From: Papio anubis
Lineage: Eukaryota > Chordata > Mammalia > Primates > Cercopithecidae
Direction: 5' to 3'
DNA: 64,000 bases
Assembly: GCF_008728515.1 (NCBI RefSeq)
Contig: NC_044995.1
Span: forward strand, 9,869,104-9,933,103
Made by a program: the position numbers and the translations under genes. The notes below the pieces were generated by a model. The model saw only the letters and a program-made list of their open reading frames with translations, made no database searches and had not been told where the DNA came from. Numbering within the stretch: position 1 is the first letter of the stretch; every line of letters starts with the position of its first letter. This document shows, piece after piece, positions 10,053-21,200 of this stretch.

Positions 10053-13000
10053 CTGGGCCGCCGGGGGGGGGGGGGGGGGGGGGGGGCGCGGGAGGAGGAG
10101 GAGAGAGGAGACTGAGGGGAGGAGGCCTGGAAGGGGCAGTGGCCACCTTCACAGCTGAGGGTACCTCTCGCTGCCACCCGAGGGCTCGGGGCCCCGGAGC
10201 TCGGGACAGGGGAGGGGACGGGAGGGAGGGAGCCTGAGGTGAGGAGGCGGCTCTGGCGCCTTTCTTCCTGAGCAGCCAGGTTTCTAAGGAGATGAACCCT
10301 CAGGACAAGGTTGCAGAGCGTGTGTTCGGCGCCTCTTGGGGGAGCAGCCTCCTAAGAGCCGCAAAGCTGCAGAACTTTAACAGGGGCCGAGCTAGGGTAG
10401 GCGCCATCCCTAAAGAGGTAAGGGGAGGTCTCTTTTTCTCAGACCCATGTTCCTGAGGAGGGCGGGGCATCCTGGTGCCGCGTGGGGGGCGGGGCATCCT
10501 GGTCCCGCTTGGGGGGCGGGGCATCCTGGTCCCGCTTAGTGGGTGGGGCATCTGGTCCTGCTTAGGGGTGGGGCATCCTGGTCCCGCTTAGTGGGTGGGG
10601 CATACCGGTCCTGCTTAGAGGAGATAGGATGCCCACATCCAATTTTAAGAAGTCTCTTCCTGGAGTGGAGGAGGCTTCCTGGTCCTCATAGGAGGAAACA
10701 GACGGAGAGCATAACTTCAGAGCCCCTCACCTGGTTTCTAGGGAGATGCTAAAAAGTCTCCCTCCGCCTAGCAATGGCGATTACTAAGGGTCTGGGCTTT
10801 TGGAGAACGGCAGGTTTGAGCTCACCTGGACTTGGTCACAGGGCACCTCGAAGCTGAAAGCTTCGTTGTAATAGGGGTTCAGAGTGTTCTTCTTGATGGT
10901 GGTTTTCTTCTTCCGCACCTTTTTGCCGCCCTGCAGCAGGTGGACCTTGACGTATGGATCTGGTGAGAGGAAGGAGGAGTCTTATAGCTCTCCACTGCTG
11001 AGTTCTTGGGCCAACATAGAAACACCGCCTACACCCTTCGGGTCTCCGTAGCTCTATCCCAAAATCCATGCCTTCCACGGCAGCCTGAGCCTCCCTGTCC
11101 CCGAAGAAACCCTCGGGGCTCAGAAACTGCCAGAACGAGAACCCACCCCACGCCATCCCCACACACCCCACTCCGTTGCTTCCCACACACCTGACAGTCC
11201 TCCTACGTCCATCTTCTTCAGGTTTTTAGCCTCCAGGACGATGACGGTGAGCTTCCCGGCCGTGGGGACATAGCGGAGGGAGAAGCAGATGTCCCCAAGT
11301 TTCTCCTGCTGAAAGAAGGAGAGGGGCCCATCACCGGAGCCCCGGCTCCACATCCATGCCCCCTCCATTTGTCTTTTCTCCCCACACTTTGGAATGGAAC
11401 GGTCCACAGTTAAGGACCCAGGGGTACAATCCACGCCGCCCTGAGGGTCTGGAAGGCCTATGATCTGATTGGCTCAAGATGTTGTGGGCGGGGCCTGGGG
11501 CGTGACTCGGGGCGTGGCCGCGCATGCTCACCTCCTCCCGCGGAGCAGCCTGCAGCTCCCGCCAGGTCTGCACCGGCCGCCCCAGGTCCACGGAGCTCAT
11601 GGGGACCCGCACCTCCCCGATGGCGTCGTTGCGAGAGAAGCGGTCGAAGTCGTACACCGCCATGACCAGCACCCTGCCCCCCAGCTCCACGTAGGGGACC
11701 TGGAGTGCACAGAGAATCCGCAGTAGAGAGCAGGAAGTCAGACATAGGGTGAGGCACAGCACGTCCAGAAGGCAGGCGTGGAGTGAGGCAGCGAGGGTCC
11801 AAGCGAACAGTTGGGGGAACTCAAATGGGGAAGTCCAGGGATCCATGGGGAAAAAAAACACGGGTCAGTGGAACCCAAATGGTACCGCCCAAGGACCAGG
11901 CTACAGCCCAGGAGTCAGCAGTGCCCAGAGTCCAGTGGAATAGCCCCAGAGCGGGTAGCTGCCACCTGAGCTGTGGCTGCCTGCAGGAAAGGTGGAAGGG
12001 GTCTGTCCCCAGTGTTCCAGGGACCGGGCGCAGGCTATGGAACACGGGGCCTGAGGGCAGGAGCTCACCTTGAAGGCAAAGGTCTCCCCAAAGTGAGGGT
12101 TCAGCGTCTGCCGATGCACCTTGGTCTCGTACCGCCTCCGTTTGTCCGGCAGTAGGTAGACCCGCACGTAGGGGTCCGAGGAGCCACCCAGATCCAAGGC
12201 TGCCAATCCTTCTGCTTGCAGAATGCCCACCAGCAGCTGCAGGGCCCAGGCACGGTGGGGGAGACGGGGAACACTAGTCTTAGCCTCCCTTCCATGGCTC
12301 CTTTCAGAAGTGGTTGGAACCCCTGGGACCCTCCCTCCAAAGCATCCCCTGCCTCCACACCCACCTGGCCACTCTGGAAGTCATAATCCAGGGAGTACTG
12401 CAGTCGTCCTAGCTCATGCTTGTCTGCCACCTGCTGCCCTGGCCCGGATGGTGCTGGCTCCAGCTCCTCCACTTCTGGCTGTACCTTAGGGAGCCAGGGG
12501 TAAGGGTAGGTGAAGTCTTCCCCTGATAGCAGTATCCTTCAGGTTCAGAAGCCAAGAGAGGCTCACAAGTCCCTTGGGCTATACCTGAGCGCTCACAGGC
12601 TAAGCAGAGTCAGTATTTGACTAGAGATGTCTGCCACAGGCAGGAAATAGACATGATAACACAGATGCAGTATGTTTGTGAATGTCTGATTAGTGGTGTC
12701 TGCTATGGGCAGGGACTAGACATGTGTTTGTCATGCTTAGATTAAAACAAGTACTGATAGTGTCCCATTGCCCAGAGGAATAATGCAGGTTGTATTTCAC
12801 ATGCTAATGGATGTATCGGGGTGCTAGTCCAAACTGCCATGTTTACTTGTGATCTTAGCACAGCAAAACATGGAGGAGAAATGGCATATTTACTGTGTAT
12901 TTGCTATTCTAAAGTAGAATGAAAAAGCAGAAGGTCTCCTTAACCTGGGACAGCAATTCTTAAAATTCAATGTAAACCTGAATTCCCCGGAGTCCTGTGA

Positions 13001-13919
13001 CAAAACGCCTGAGGTCACCTCTTCAGGGATGCTGACTCAGCAGGTCAGGTGCTAGCTCCAGAATTTGCATTTCAACAAGTACCCTGTGTGATTCTGCTGC
13101 AGTCTTTGAACATCACTGGTTTAAGCGATAGGGATGGGGCTGGACACCAGGACCCTAAATGGCATCTTTACCGATACTAATTGTAACAGCTTCTTATTGA
13201 GAAGGAAGGAGGGGAAATACCAAGTTAGTGACCGCAAACTTGAGGTTCAGAGAGGGACAGTGAATTCTCCAAGGTCACACAACTGGGAAATGGTCTCTTT
13301 TGGTTGGAAACCTAGGGCTGTCTGGCTCCCAGGCAAACATTGCACTCTGCACTGAGAGACTTAATTTTCAGACCCTGCGGTGACCACTTTCCATTCCAAC
13401 AGCCTTGTCCAATGCAAATCTCTTTTATCCTCTCTGGGCTGCTGCTGCACTGGCCTCCTCCCTGGATTCCTCGCCGCAGATCTGTCCTACATGGGGGTTC
13501 CAGAGGAGTCATCCTAACACCATCTGACCCTGTCCCTCTCATGCTCAAAACATATTTGTAGCTTTCATCACCCTCATGACGTGGATACTGCTGAGTTCTC
13601 CAGACACTTCACTCCAGAGTGCAGCTATTGTGAAAAACGACTCTTTGTTCCCCAAATAAGCCTCAGAATCTGGATATGGGGCCTGAATCTGGATATGCGG
13701 CCTCAACACATGCTCCAACTTGGACTAGAATGTCCTTCTCTCTGGTCTCAGTTAACTCTGTTCCTTGGGTCTCAGTGCAGACGTCACCTCCACCATGCTC
13801 CTCTGTCTGATCCTCTGTTTTAAAATTTTTCTTAGTGTAAATACGTCTCATTCTCCAAAAGGAATCAGCACATTTTAAAGTATTCTGGCACAAAGCTGGT
13901 TTTCAGCTTTCAAAGCCAT

Positions 13920-13950
<31 letters not shown>

Positions 13951-15377
13951 TTGGAGACAGAATCTTGCTCTGTCACCCAGGTTGGAGTGCAGTGGCGCGA
14001 TCACAGCTCACTGCAGCCTACACCTCCCCATTTCAGTGCCTCAGCCTCTCGAGTAGCTGGGATTATACCATGCCACCACGCCTGGCTAATTTTTTGTATT
14101 TTAAGTAGAGACAGGGTTTCATCATGTTGCCCAGGCTACTCTAGAATTTATGACCTCAGGCAATCTGCCCACCTCAGCCTCCCAAGTGCTAGGATTACAG
14201 GTGTGAGCCATCGCACCTGGCCCAGAGCCAAATATTTATACGTTTCTGTAGATTTCTATACAGTGGGATGCCTTTTCTGTGCTCCTATGAGACCCTGTAG
14301 TATGCACATATTACCCTGTGTGGTGAGTGTCTGTGTCAGTGCCTGACTACCCCACCAGACTGGGAGGTTCTTGTGAACAGCAGCTAGTTCTGTTCCATCT
14401 CCAGGTACCCAGAGTCCATTTGAGGGCTAGACACACAGGGAGGATGAGCCAGTAAGGTGGGTTCCTATAGGAGGGAAGGGAGCAGGGACTGGGACCAGCT
14501 GGGCCATTGAGAGGAGCAGGGTGCAGGAAGGGGCTGGGTAGAGGGGCTGGGCTGGGCCACACCTTGTCTATGTAACTCTGGCCCAGCCCCTTCACTTCCT
14601 GAAGGTGGACCTGGGCTTGGGCCTGGCTCTTCTTGCCCGTCCGCCTCCGACAGCGCTTCCGGTAGAGACAGAAACAGCAGCTCAAGAGGAGGAGGCTTGA
14701 GACCAGCACGATGGTGGCCAGGGCCCAGGGGGGCACTGCAGAGGGGTGGAGACAACACACACTGAGGCCTGGGCAGCGCGCGGAAGCTGGAATGCTGGCG
14801 TCCTTTTCCCTCCAGCCATTTTCATTCCATTTCTTTCCGCGTTTTTCTTCCACCTAATGTGGCCTATAGAGAGATTCGATGCCCTAACCCAGGCTGACAC
14901 CATCTGGATTTGCTTGCCTGTTAGTTCTGCCTTTCCTTACCCGCCCCCGCCCCCCATTTCTGCTCAACTCCTGATGCTTTTTAGAAGAAGCCCTGCTCCT
15001 CATCGGGCCTGTTTCCTTATCTGTAAAAGAAGGGCTAGGTGGACCTTCCAATTCTAAGATCCCATTCCATGCAACACCCCTCGATCCGGTTTCGATTTTT
15101 GTTGCAAATTTGTTCCTTCCTTTTTCCCGATTTCTTTCGCGTTCTAGTCCAGGATGACGACCCGGAATCCCAGCCGGATTTTCCAGCCCGCCTGCCCGAG
15201 TACACCCGTCCGAATCCTGCCCCTCGGAATCCTGGCCAGGCTTTCTCTCTGCTCGCCCCCCCCCCCACCCCCCACCGTCTTCCCCCAGTCTTGCTCACCG
15301 GGGCTGTGGCTGATGCGACTGGAGTCGGGAGGCGTGTCGGGCGATGGAGGCCCCGGGGTTGGGGGCTCCGGGAACAT
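9861..15377 (-). CDS. SYT5: Synaptotagmin-5, complete coding region in eight exons
   Basis: SYT5 is a vesicle membrane calcium sensor that binds phospholipid and SNAREs during regulated exocytosis in neurons and endocrine cells. CDS: join(15299..15377, 14563..14735, 12365..12484, 12069..12236, 11532..11699, 11191..11308, 10826..10959, 9861..10052). All junctions are AG/GT and in phase, giving 383 residues. Order: a short lumenal N-terminus (MFPEPPTPGPPSPDTPP); a transmembrane helix PPWALATIVLVSSLLLLS; a Cys-rich palmitoylation-type stretch CCFCLYRKRC with basic residues; a C2A domain (LDYDFQSG to LQAAPREE); a C2B domain ending LLPAP. The C2A calcium aspartates are visible in LDLGGSSDP and YDFDRFSRND. 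C2B has KKMDVGGLSDP and DYDKLGKNE, and the polybasic strand KKVRKKKTTIKK. Human is 386 residues: three (KVQ) are absent at the last junction, next to a poly-G run. The start matches the human N-terminus. Confidence 0.95.
10063..10086. repeat. Poly-G run of 24 bases next to a SYT5 exon
   Basis: A perfect run of 24 G on the plus strand, beginning 11 bases from the SYT5 last-exon edge. Real or artefactual, it occupies the polypyrimidine-tract position of the acceptor. Confidence 0.95.
10458..10620. repeat. Minisatellite of about 27-29 bp, six units, in a SYT5 intron
   Basis: Units of GGGGCATCCTGGTCCCGCTT followed by AGTGGGT or GGGGGGC. Confidence 0.85.
10826..10959 (-). CDS. SYT5: SYT5 exon: C2B polybasic region
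   Basis: 134 nt encoding PYVKVHLLQGGKKVRKKK, TTIKKNTLNPYYNEAFS and FEVPCDQVQ. It includes the lysine-rich strand that binds acidic lipid and SNAREs in the family. Confidence 0.94.
11191..11308 (-). CDS. SYT5: SYT5 exon: start of C2B
   Basis: 118 nt encoding QEKLGDICFSLRYVPTAGK, LTVIVLEAKNLKKMDVGG and LS. The aspartate of loop 1 is split with the next exon. Confidence 0.93.
11532..11699 (-). CDS. SYT5: SYT5 exon: C2A calcium-binding loop 3
   Basis: 168 nt encoding VPYVELGGRVLVMAVYDFD, RFSRNDAIGEVRVPMSS and the end of C2A. It holds three loop-3 aspartates (DFD...ND). Confidence 0.94.
12069..12236 (-). CDS. SYT5: SYT5 exon: C2A calcium-binding loop 1
   Basis: 168 nt encoding LLVGILQAEGLAALDLGG, SSDPYVRVYLLPDKRRR and TLNPHFGETFAFK. 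It holds the first two C2A acidic ligands (D in ALD and SSD). Confidence 0.94.
12365..12484 (-). CDS. SYT5: SYT5 exon: linker and start of C2A
   Basis: 120 nt encoding VQPEVEELEPAPSGPGQQ and the first C2A strand GRLQYSLDYDFQSGQ. The acceptor is CCCTAAG. Confidence 0.92.
12950..13130. mobile_element. hAT-Charlie-like MER element remnant
   Basis: Degraded element with AGCAATTCTTAAAATTCAAT at one end and TTTGAACATCACTGGTTTAA at the other. The family is tentative. Confidence 0.45.
13195..13325 (+). mobile_element. MIR fragment
   Basis: GGTTCAGAGAGGGACAGTGA then CCAAGGTCACACAACTGG. Confidence 0.5.
13918..14222 (-). mobile_element. Alu with (TTTA)n tail
   Basis: TTTA repeats at 13918-13951 lead into GGAGACAGAATCTTGCTCTG. 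In the SYT5 intron. Confidence 0.92.
14563..14735 (-). CDS. SYT5: SYT5 exon: transmembrane helix, cysteine cluster and linker
   Basis: Contains the single membrane span (WALATIVLVSSLLLLS), the CCFC motif likely to be S-acylated, the RRRTGKKSQAQAQV linker and GLGQSYIDK. 173 nt, ending in phase 0. Confidence 0.93.
15299..15377 (-). CDS. SYT5: SYT5 coding exon: start codon and lumenal N-terminus
   Basis: ATG at 15377-15375 and GTGAGC donor at 15298. It encodes MFPEPPTPGPPSPDTPPDSS through HSP. A C-rich tract (CCCCCCCCCCCCCACCCCCC type, 15257-15273) lies just inside the following intron. Confidence 0.92.
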
Positions 15378-15729
15378 GGTGGCGGGTTCCTAGAGTCTTT
15401 TCTGCAGAGGCACTCAAGCACCCTAGTCCCCCATTCCCACCCCAGACGTCCATTGAGCCCCACGCACAACAAAGAACTCCAACTCCCATGAGGCCCATGC
15501 ACGAACAGCCGCGCAGAAACCGGACAGCCACCGCGAGGCATGCTGAGAGTTGTAGTTTCAGCCTCCCTGCGCTTGAGAGGGGGGTGTCCAGGACCTAGTT
15601 GAATCCCAAAGGGATACCCTCTTCCTCCACGGCCCCACAGGCATCCCGCTGACTTCTGCCTTGTCCTCGCCCCTCCGCAGGGCCTGAACCGGAAGCGGGC
15701 GAAGGCAGGCGTGGGAACCAGCGGACCGC

Positions 15730-15814
15730 GTTGCCCAGAGCAACAGCCTGGCTCCTCTCGAGCGGGGTGGGAGCAAAGCTGGTTGCCCGGGCAACGGTCT
15801 GTTGCCAGGACAAC
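15730..15814. promoter_or_regulatory. Cluster of three RFX X-box motifs
   Basis: Three full matches to RYYNYY-N(1-3)-RRNRAC within 85 bases: GTTGCCCAGAGCAAC (15730-15744, 3-base spacer), GTTGCCCGGGCAAC (15782-15795, a perfect palindrome) and GTTGCCAGGACAAC (15801-15814). They lie about 350-440 bases upstream of the SYT5 ATG, inside the CpG island. Binding by RFX-family proteins is inferred from the motif. Confidence 0.75.
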
Positions 15815-16616
15815 GGGCGGGGCTGACGCACAGACGCGGAGTCCCGGCGGGGCAGGCTCGCTCCGGGGCCCACTGGTGCCTGGGAACCCCCCGATAGCCC
15901 GACTGGGATCCTGAGGTCCCGCGAGGTGGGGAGGGGCAGCCTGTGGTCCGAGCGGCCACAGCCGACTGCTCCCTCCGCACCTGGTCCTGGGAGCTGAGAT
16001 GCAGGTTCCCTCTTCCCTCTCCCCAGTTTTGCTGGAGGGCGGGTCGGGGGCTGCCCGGTGCCTGTGCTGAGCCCCCCTCATCCTTCTTGGCCTGTTGGTC
16101 TCTCCACGCATCTGTGCTGTCTTCACACCTGCTCTCGTGACCGCCTCGGTCTCCACGCTGTCTCTTGACCCCAAATAGGCGTCTTCCCTGTGTCTGCCTC
16201 CTCGTTCCGCCCGTCTCTCTTGCCTATCGCCTGGCCTCTGTCCCCAGGGTCTCTCCCCCTTCGCTGCGCCTGCGCCCCCTTCCGCGCCCTCGGCTCTTTG
16301 TCTTCTCCATACCTGACTCGCGTCCCCAAATCTGTGTCTCTCCGCTTCAGGCTCCAGCCCTCCCACTGTCTCTGTTGGTCCCCCCAGTGCCCCAGCCCCC
16401 ACTCCCACACCCCTTGCCTCTAGGGATGCGGATGCGGATGGGCTGAGGGCGGGGGTCCCAGCAGCTCCTACCTGCTCGGCGGCTGGACGGGACGCTCCCG
16501 GGAGACGCGGAGGCGCCAGCCCCGCCCGGACCCCGCCCCCCGCACGCGGGCGGTGGCGCTGTCCCGGGTGCTGATCGCGGAGCTCGGCCGGGCGGGGGAG
16601 CCGCGGAGCGAAGCCG

Positions 16617-16682
16617 GATCCCGTGCGCGCGTGTGTGCCCGTGTGCGTGTGCGCGCGTGTGTGGTGTGTATTGTGTGTGCCC
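16617..16682. repeat. Alternating purine-pyrimidine (CG/TG) stretch
   Basis: GTGCGCGCGTGTGTG-like sequence within the SYT5 CpG island, a composition that can adopt Z-DNA. Confidence 0.7.
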
Positions 16683-17023
16683 GTATTTGGTCTCGGGTAG
16701 GCGGAAAGCCCCGCCCCGCCCCTCCTCCTGCCTCCACCGGGGAACCTCGGTGACGCCCACAGATATTTATCCTGGTGCCTTAGAATTTTCTGCCTTCTGG
16801 TCCAGTTGTTGGCCGTCCAGACCACTCCACTCCTCCCGCCCCAACACACACGACACACACCCTGTATAGCCCGAAGAACGGCATGCCAGGATACTCAGTC
16901 CTAGGACCTAGGAGACCCTAGACGCTCACTGGAGACCCAGACTCTGCGGGGTTCAGCATCAAAGTACCCAGCTATCAGCCCCCAGACATCGCCCTCTAAG
17001 TTCCCCTAACACCAGTCCCAAGA

Positions 17024-17333
17024 GGCGGCCAGTGCGGTGACTCACACCTGTAATCTCAGCACTTTGGGAGGTCGAAGCAGGAGGAATGCTTGAGCCCAGG
17101 AGCTGGAGACCAGCCTGGGCAACAGCAAAATCCCGTCTCTACAAAAATGAGTCCGACGTGGTGGTGCGTACCTGTGATCACAGCTACTCTAGAGGCTGAG
17201 GTGGGAAGATAACCTGGGCCTAGGAGGTCAAGCCTGCGGTAAGCCACTGCACTCCAGACTGGGCAACAAAGCAAGACCATGTCTCAAAAACAAAAACAAA
17301 AACAGAACAAAACAACAACAACAACAACAAAAA
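17024..17333 (+). mobile_element. Old Alu
   Basis: Diverged AluJ-type copy ending in (CAA)n. It occupies part of the short SYT5-PTPRH intergenic space. Confidence 0.9.
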
Positions 17334-17599
17334 GAGTAAAAGAAAAGCTCAGAAAGCAAGTCCCCAAGTACCTAGCTCCGGCGAGCCCTGTCCATACTGC
17401 CCAGATCCTGGACACAGACGTCTGGACTCTGCCTTCTCTGAGAGACTCAACCACCCAAACCTACATTTTTTCATGTGCCAATGTGTGAGTCCCTCTAGTC
17501 CCCTCCTGGACGTTTGCCTCTATCCCTAGATACCAGGAACCCGTCCCTACTCCCAACCCAATATTATTTGCGGACCCAGAAATCCATGGGACAACTGTC

Positions 17600-18125
17600 T
17601 CTGGGGAGAACAGTGATTTAATAAATTATGGGATAGAAGGAAAAATATATGTGGATGGTGGGGTGCAGGGAGACCTTGGGCACAGGGACTCCCTCCGACC
17701 TCAAATTATAGAAGACTGATTTGGTTTCTGAAGTAAAAGCAGGGTAGGATCCTGCCTGCCTTTGGTCCTCAAGTAGCCAGAACTCCAGACCTAAATTCCT
17801 TCCTGCCTCAGAATCCAGGCTCTAGTCTGTTTCTTCCCGTATCCTGGACTCCCAGCTTCCTCCTCCCTGAAAGACCTAGGAAGTCCAAGCTACCATCTCT
17901 CTCCCTCAAGGAACCAGAAATCCAGATCCCCAGCTCCCATAGGGTTCATCTGAAGCCCATCAGACCATTCTCTCCTGGGGAAACCAGAGTTTGGGATTCC
18001 AGTCTCCTCCTCCCACAGCACCTAGGAGTCTGGGAGCCCAGCCCTCTGCTCTTCTAGGAATCTGGGCTCAAGTGGGCGTTCAGAGCTTGAGGATGCCTGG
18101 GCTGCCGACCCAGCCCTCTCGTCAC
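17600..18125 (-). other. PTPRH: PTPRH 3' untranslated region
   Basis: Single-copy sequence after the stop. The first plausible poly(A) hexamer on the minus strand is ATTAAA at 17622-17617, so the transcript should end near 17600, only about 1.1 kb from the SYT5 first exon. Confidence 0.5.
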
Positions 18126-18275
18126 TTAGACCTCCAACTTGTGGGCCTGGATGGCGGCCACATTCTCATAGATGAGATTTTCGACACTCTCATAAATGAC
18201 TTCCTTCTTGGCTGGGGCCTGGGCTGACTGTTGGAGGAACCGCAGGATGCACTGGTGCAGGAACACATACTGAGC
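18126..18275 (-). CDS. PTPRH: PTPRH last coding exon and cytoplasmic tail
   Basis: 50 codons to TAA at 18128-18126: AQYVFLHQCILRFLQQSAQA, KKEVIYESVENLIYENVAA and IQAHKLEV. The Q-loop glutamine lies in AQY. The tail tyrosines in YESV and YENV resemble SH2-binding or ITIM-like sites known for R3 receptors. Confidence 0.94.
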   Translation of the reverse strand, partial: AQYVFLHQCILRFLQQSAQAPAKKEVIYESVENLIYENVAAIQAHKLEV

Positions 18276-21200
18276 CTGGGAAACGGGCATGGGAGTGAGG
18301 GGCCTCCCCCCAAATCTGGGCTGTGTGGAGCCCCAGGGTACCTCCACCCACCGACTCCCATCCTGTGTCGCTGAGGGGCTGCCTCACCTCAGTCTGCACC
18401 ATCAACGGCCGGCTCTCTCTCATCTTCCTCACAAAGCTGAAGGGCCCAAGGAGACCCTGGGACTGCAGCTGCCGGAGCAGGACGTCCAGGGCAATGAGGG
18501 TACCTGTGCGACCCACGCCAGCGCTAGGCAGAACAAGGGAAGGGTCAGACCAAGGCGGCAGGAGTGCGAGGGTCCGGGGTCATGGCTGATTGGAGGGATC
18601 TGTGTTTGAATGATGACAATAACTATGCCTGCTCATACCTGTAATCCCAGCACTTTGGGAGGCTGAGGCCAGTGGATCACCCAAGGTCAGGAGGTTGAGA
18701 CCAGCCTGGTCAACCTGGTGAAACACTGTCTCTACTAAGAATACAAAAATTAGCTGGGTGTGGTGGCACACGCCTGTAATCCCAGCTACCTGGGAGGCTG
18801 AGGTGAAGAATTGCTTGAACCCAGGAGGTGGAGGTTGCAGTGGGCTGAGATCACACCATTGCACTCCGGCCTGGGTAACAAGAGCAAAGCTCCATCTCAA
18901 AAAACAACAACAGCAACAACAGCAATAACAACAAAACTATGCCTAGAGTTCCTTCCATCTGTTAGGCTCTGTTCTAAGTGCCTGATGGGCCTTCTTCGCT
19001 CCTCCCAAACCTAAGAAGTGGGATGTACTAGCACATCCTTTGTACAGATGGGGAAATGGAGGCTGAGTGAGGTGAAGTCCCATACCCCAGGCCACTCAGC
19101 TAATAAGTGACAGAGCTGGGGTTCAAACACAGGAAGAAGAACCCTCCAGCCATCACTGAATAATTCCTTTAAACACAAAATTAGTCTTTCGTTTTGTTTT
19201 GTTTGTCACGCAGGCTGGAGTGCAGTGGCATGACCTCGGCTCACTGCACCCTTGACCTCCTGGGCTCAAGTGAACCTCCTGTCTCAGCCTCCTGAGTAGC
19301 TCGGATCATAGGCACACACCACTGCATCTGGCTAACTTATTAAATGTTTTTATAGAGACGGGGTCTTGCCATGTTGCCCAGGCAGGTCTCAAACTCCTGG
19401 ACTCAAGTGATCCTCCCACCTCAGTCCCCTAAAGTGCTGGAATTACAGGCATGAGCTACTGTGCCCAGTGAAAAAATTAGCTGTTTTAGGTTGGGCACAG
19501 TGGCTCACGCCTGTAATCCCAGCACTTTGGGAGGCCGAGGTGTGTGGATCACGAGGTGAGGAGATCAAGACCATCGTGGCCAACATGGTGAAACTCCATC
19601 TCTACTAAAATACCAAAAAAAAAAAAAAATTAGCCAGGCATGGTGGCATGCTCCTGTAGTCCCAGCAACTCTAGAGGCTGAGGCAGGGGAATCGCTTGAA
19701 CCCGGGAGGCAGAGGTTGCAGTGAGCCAAGATCACACGACTTCACTCCAGCCTGGGTGACAGAGCGAGACTCCATCTCAAAAAAAAAAAAATTAAAAAAA
19801 AAATTAACTATTTTAGGCTGGGCGCAGTGGCTCACGCCTGTAATCCCAGCACTTTGGGAAGCTGAGGCAGATGGATCACCTGAGGTCAGGCATTGGAGAC
19901 AAGCCTGGCCAACATGGAGAAACCCCATCTCTACTAAAAATACCAAAATTAGCCAGGTGGAGTGGCAGGCGCCTGTATTCCCAGCTACTCAGGAGGCCGA
20001 GGCAGGAGAATCGCTTGAACCCGGGAGGCGGAGGTTACAGTGAGCTGAGATCAAGGCATTGCACTCCAGCCTGGGTGACACAGCGAGACTCCGTCTCCAA
20101 AAAAAAAGAAAAAAATGTAGCTATTTGAATGTGAGCAATTTATCACACTCACAACATTGTGCAGCCTCCACCTCTATCTACTTGCAAAACACTTTCATCA
20201 CCCCTAAAGCAGACACCACGCCCATTAGGCCGCCTCTCCCCATTCCCTGTCTCCCTCCAGGGCCTGGAAGCTACTAATCTGTGTAGTGTCTGTTGCTTTG
20301 GCTGTTCTAGATATGCTTCTGGACATGTATACTAATGGAATGATGTAATGATATCCACTCAACTTTAAAATGGGGGGGGGGGACATTGCTGGGCGTGGTG
20401 GTTCGTGCCTGTAATCCCAGCACTTTGGGAGGCCAAGGTGGTCGGATCACCTGGGGTTGGGAGTTCGAGACCAGCCTGACCAACACTGTAAAACCCCATC
20501 TCTACTAAAAATACAAAATTAGCCAAGCGTGGTGGCACATGCCTGTAATCCCAGCTACTCGGGAGGCTGAGGCAGGAGAATCGCTTGAACCTGGGAGGCA
20601 GAGGTTGCGGTGAGCCGAGATTGCGCCATTGCCCTCCAGCCTGGGCAACGAGAGCGAAACTCTGCCTCCAAAATAAACAAATAAATAAATAAAACAAAAT
20701 GGGGAGGACAATTTTGCCATGAGGCTGTTATGAAGAGCAGTAGGACTGTGTAAATGTTCACTGTCACTGAAACCAGAGCCCCAGTCTCAGGGGCTGTCAG
20801 TCCTCCTCATCTCCCTAATAGTTACCGTTAGTTGAAATCTGACCTACGGGACTTCAGCATAAATATCAGGAAAGCGTCAGGTGCGGTGGCTCACGCCTGT
20901 CATCCCAGCACTTTGGGAGGCCGAGGAGGGCGGATCACGAGGTCAGGAGTTCGAGACCAGCCTGGCCAACATGGTGAAACCCCATCTCTACTAAAATTAC
21001 AAATATTAGCCAGGTGTAGGGGTGAGCATCTGTAATCCCAGCTACTCAGGAGGCTGAGACAGGAGAATTGCTTGAACCTGGAAGGCAGAGGTTGCAGTGA
21101 GCTGAGATTGTGCCATTGCACTCCAGCCTGGGCGACAGGGCAAGACTCCATCTCAAATAAAATAAAATAAAATAAAATAAAATAAGTATCAGGGAAGCAG

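Larger units (their letters stand above)
15500..16760. promoter_or_regulatory. CpG island at the SYT5 5' end
   Basis: Dense CpG and high GC over roughly 1.2 kb, spanning the region upstream of the SYT5 start codon. A candidate non-coding first exon ends at 16472, where the minus strand reads GCCGAGCAG followed by GTAGGAG. The exact start of transcription is not shown. The island's openness explains a long meaningless minus-strand reading frame across it. Confidence 0.65.

Noticed and set aside
9563..10237. A 224-codon plus-strand frame overlapping SYT5
   Set aside because: Antisense shadow of the SYT5 last exon extended through the poly-G run; no family resemblance.
15035..16858. A 607-codon minus-strand open frame across the SYT5 CpG island
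   Set aside because: It is out of frame with the SYT5 start codon, rich in R, P, G and A, has no recognisable domain, and its length is explained by GC-rich, stop-poor sequence.
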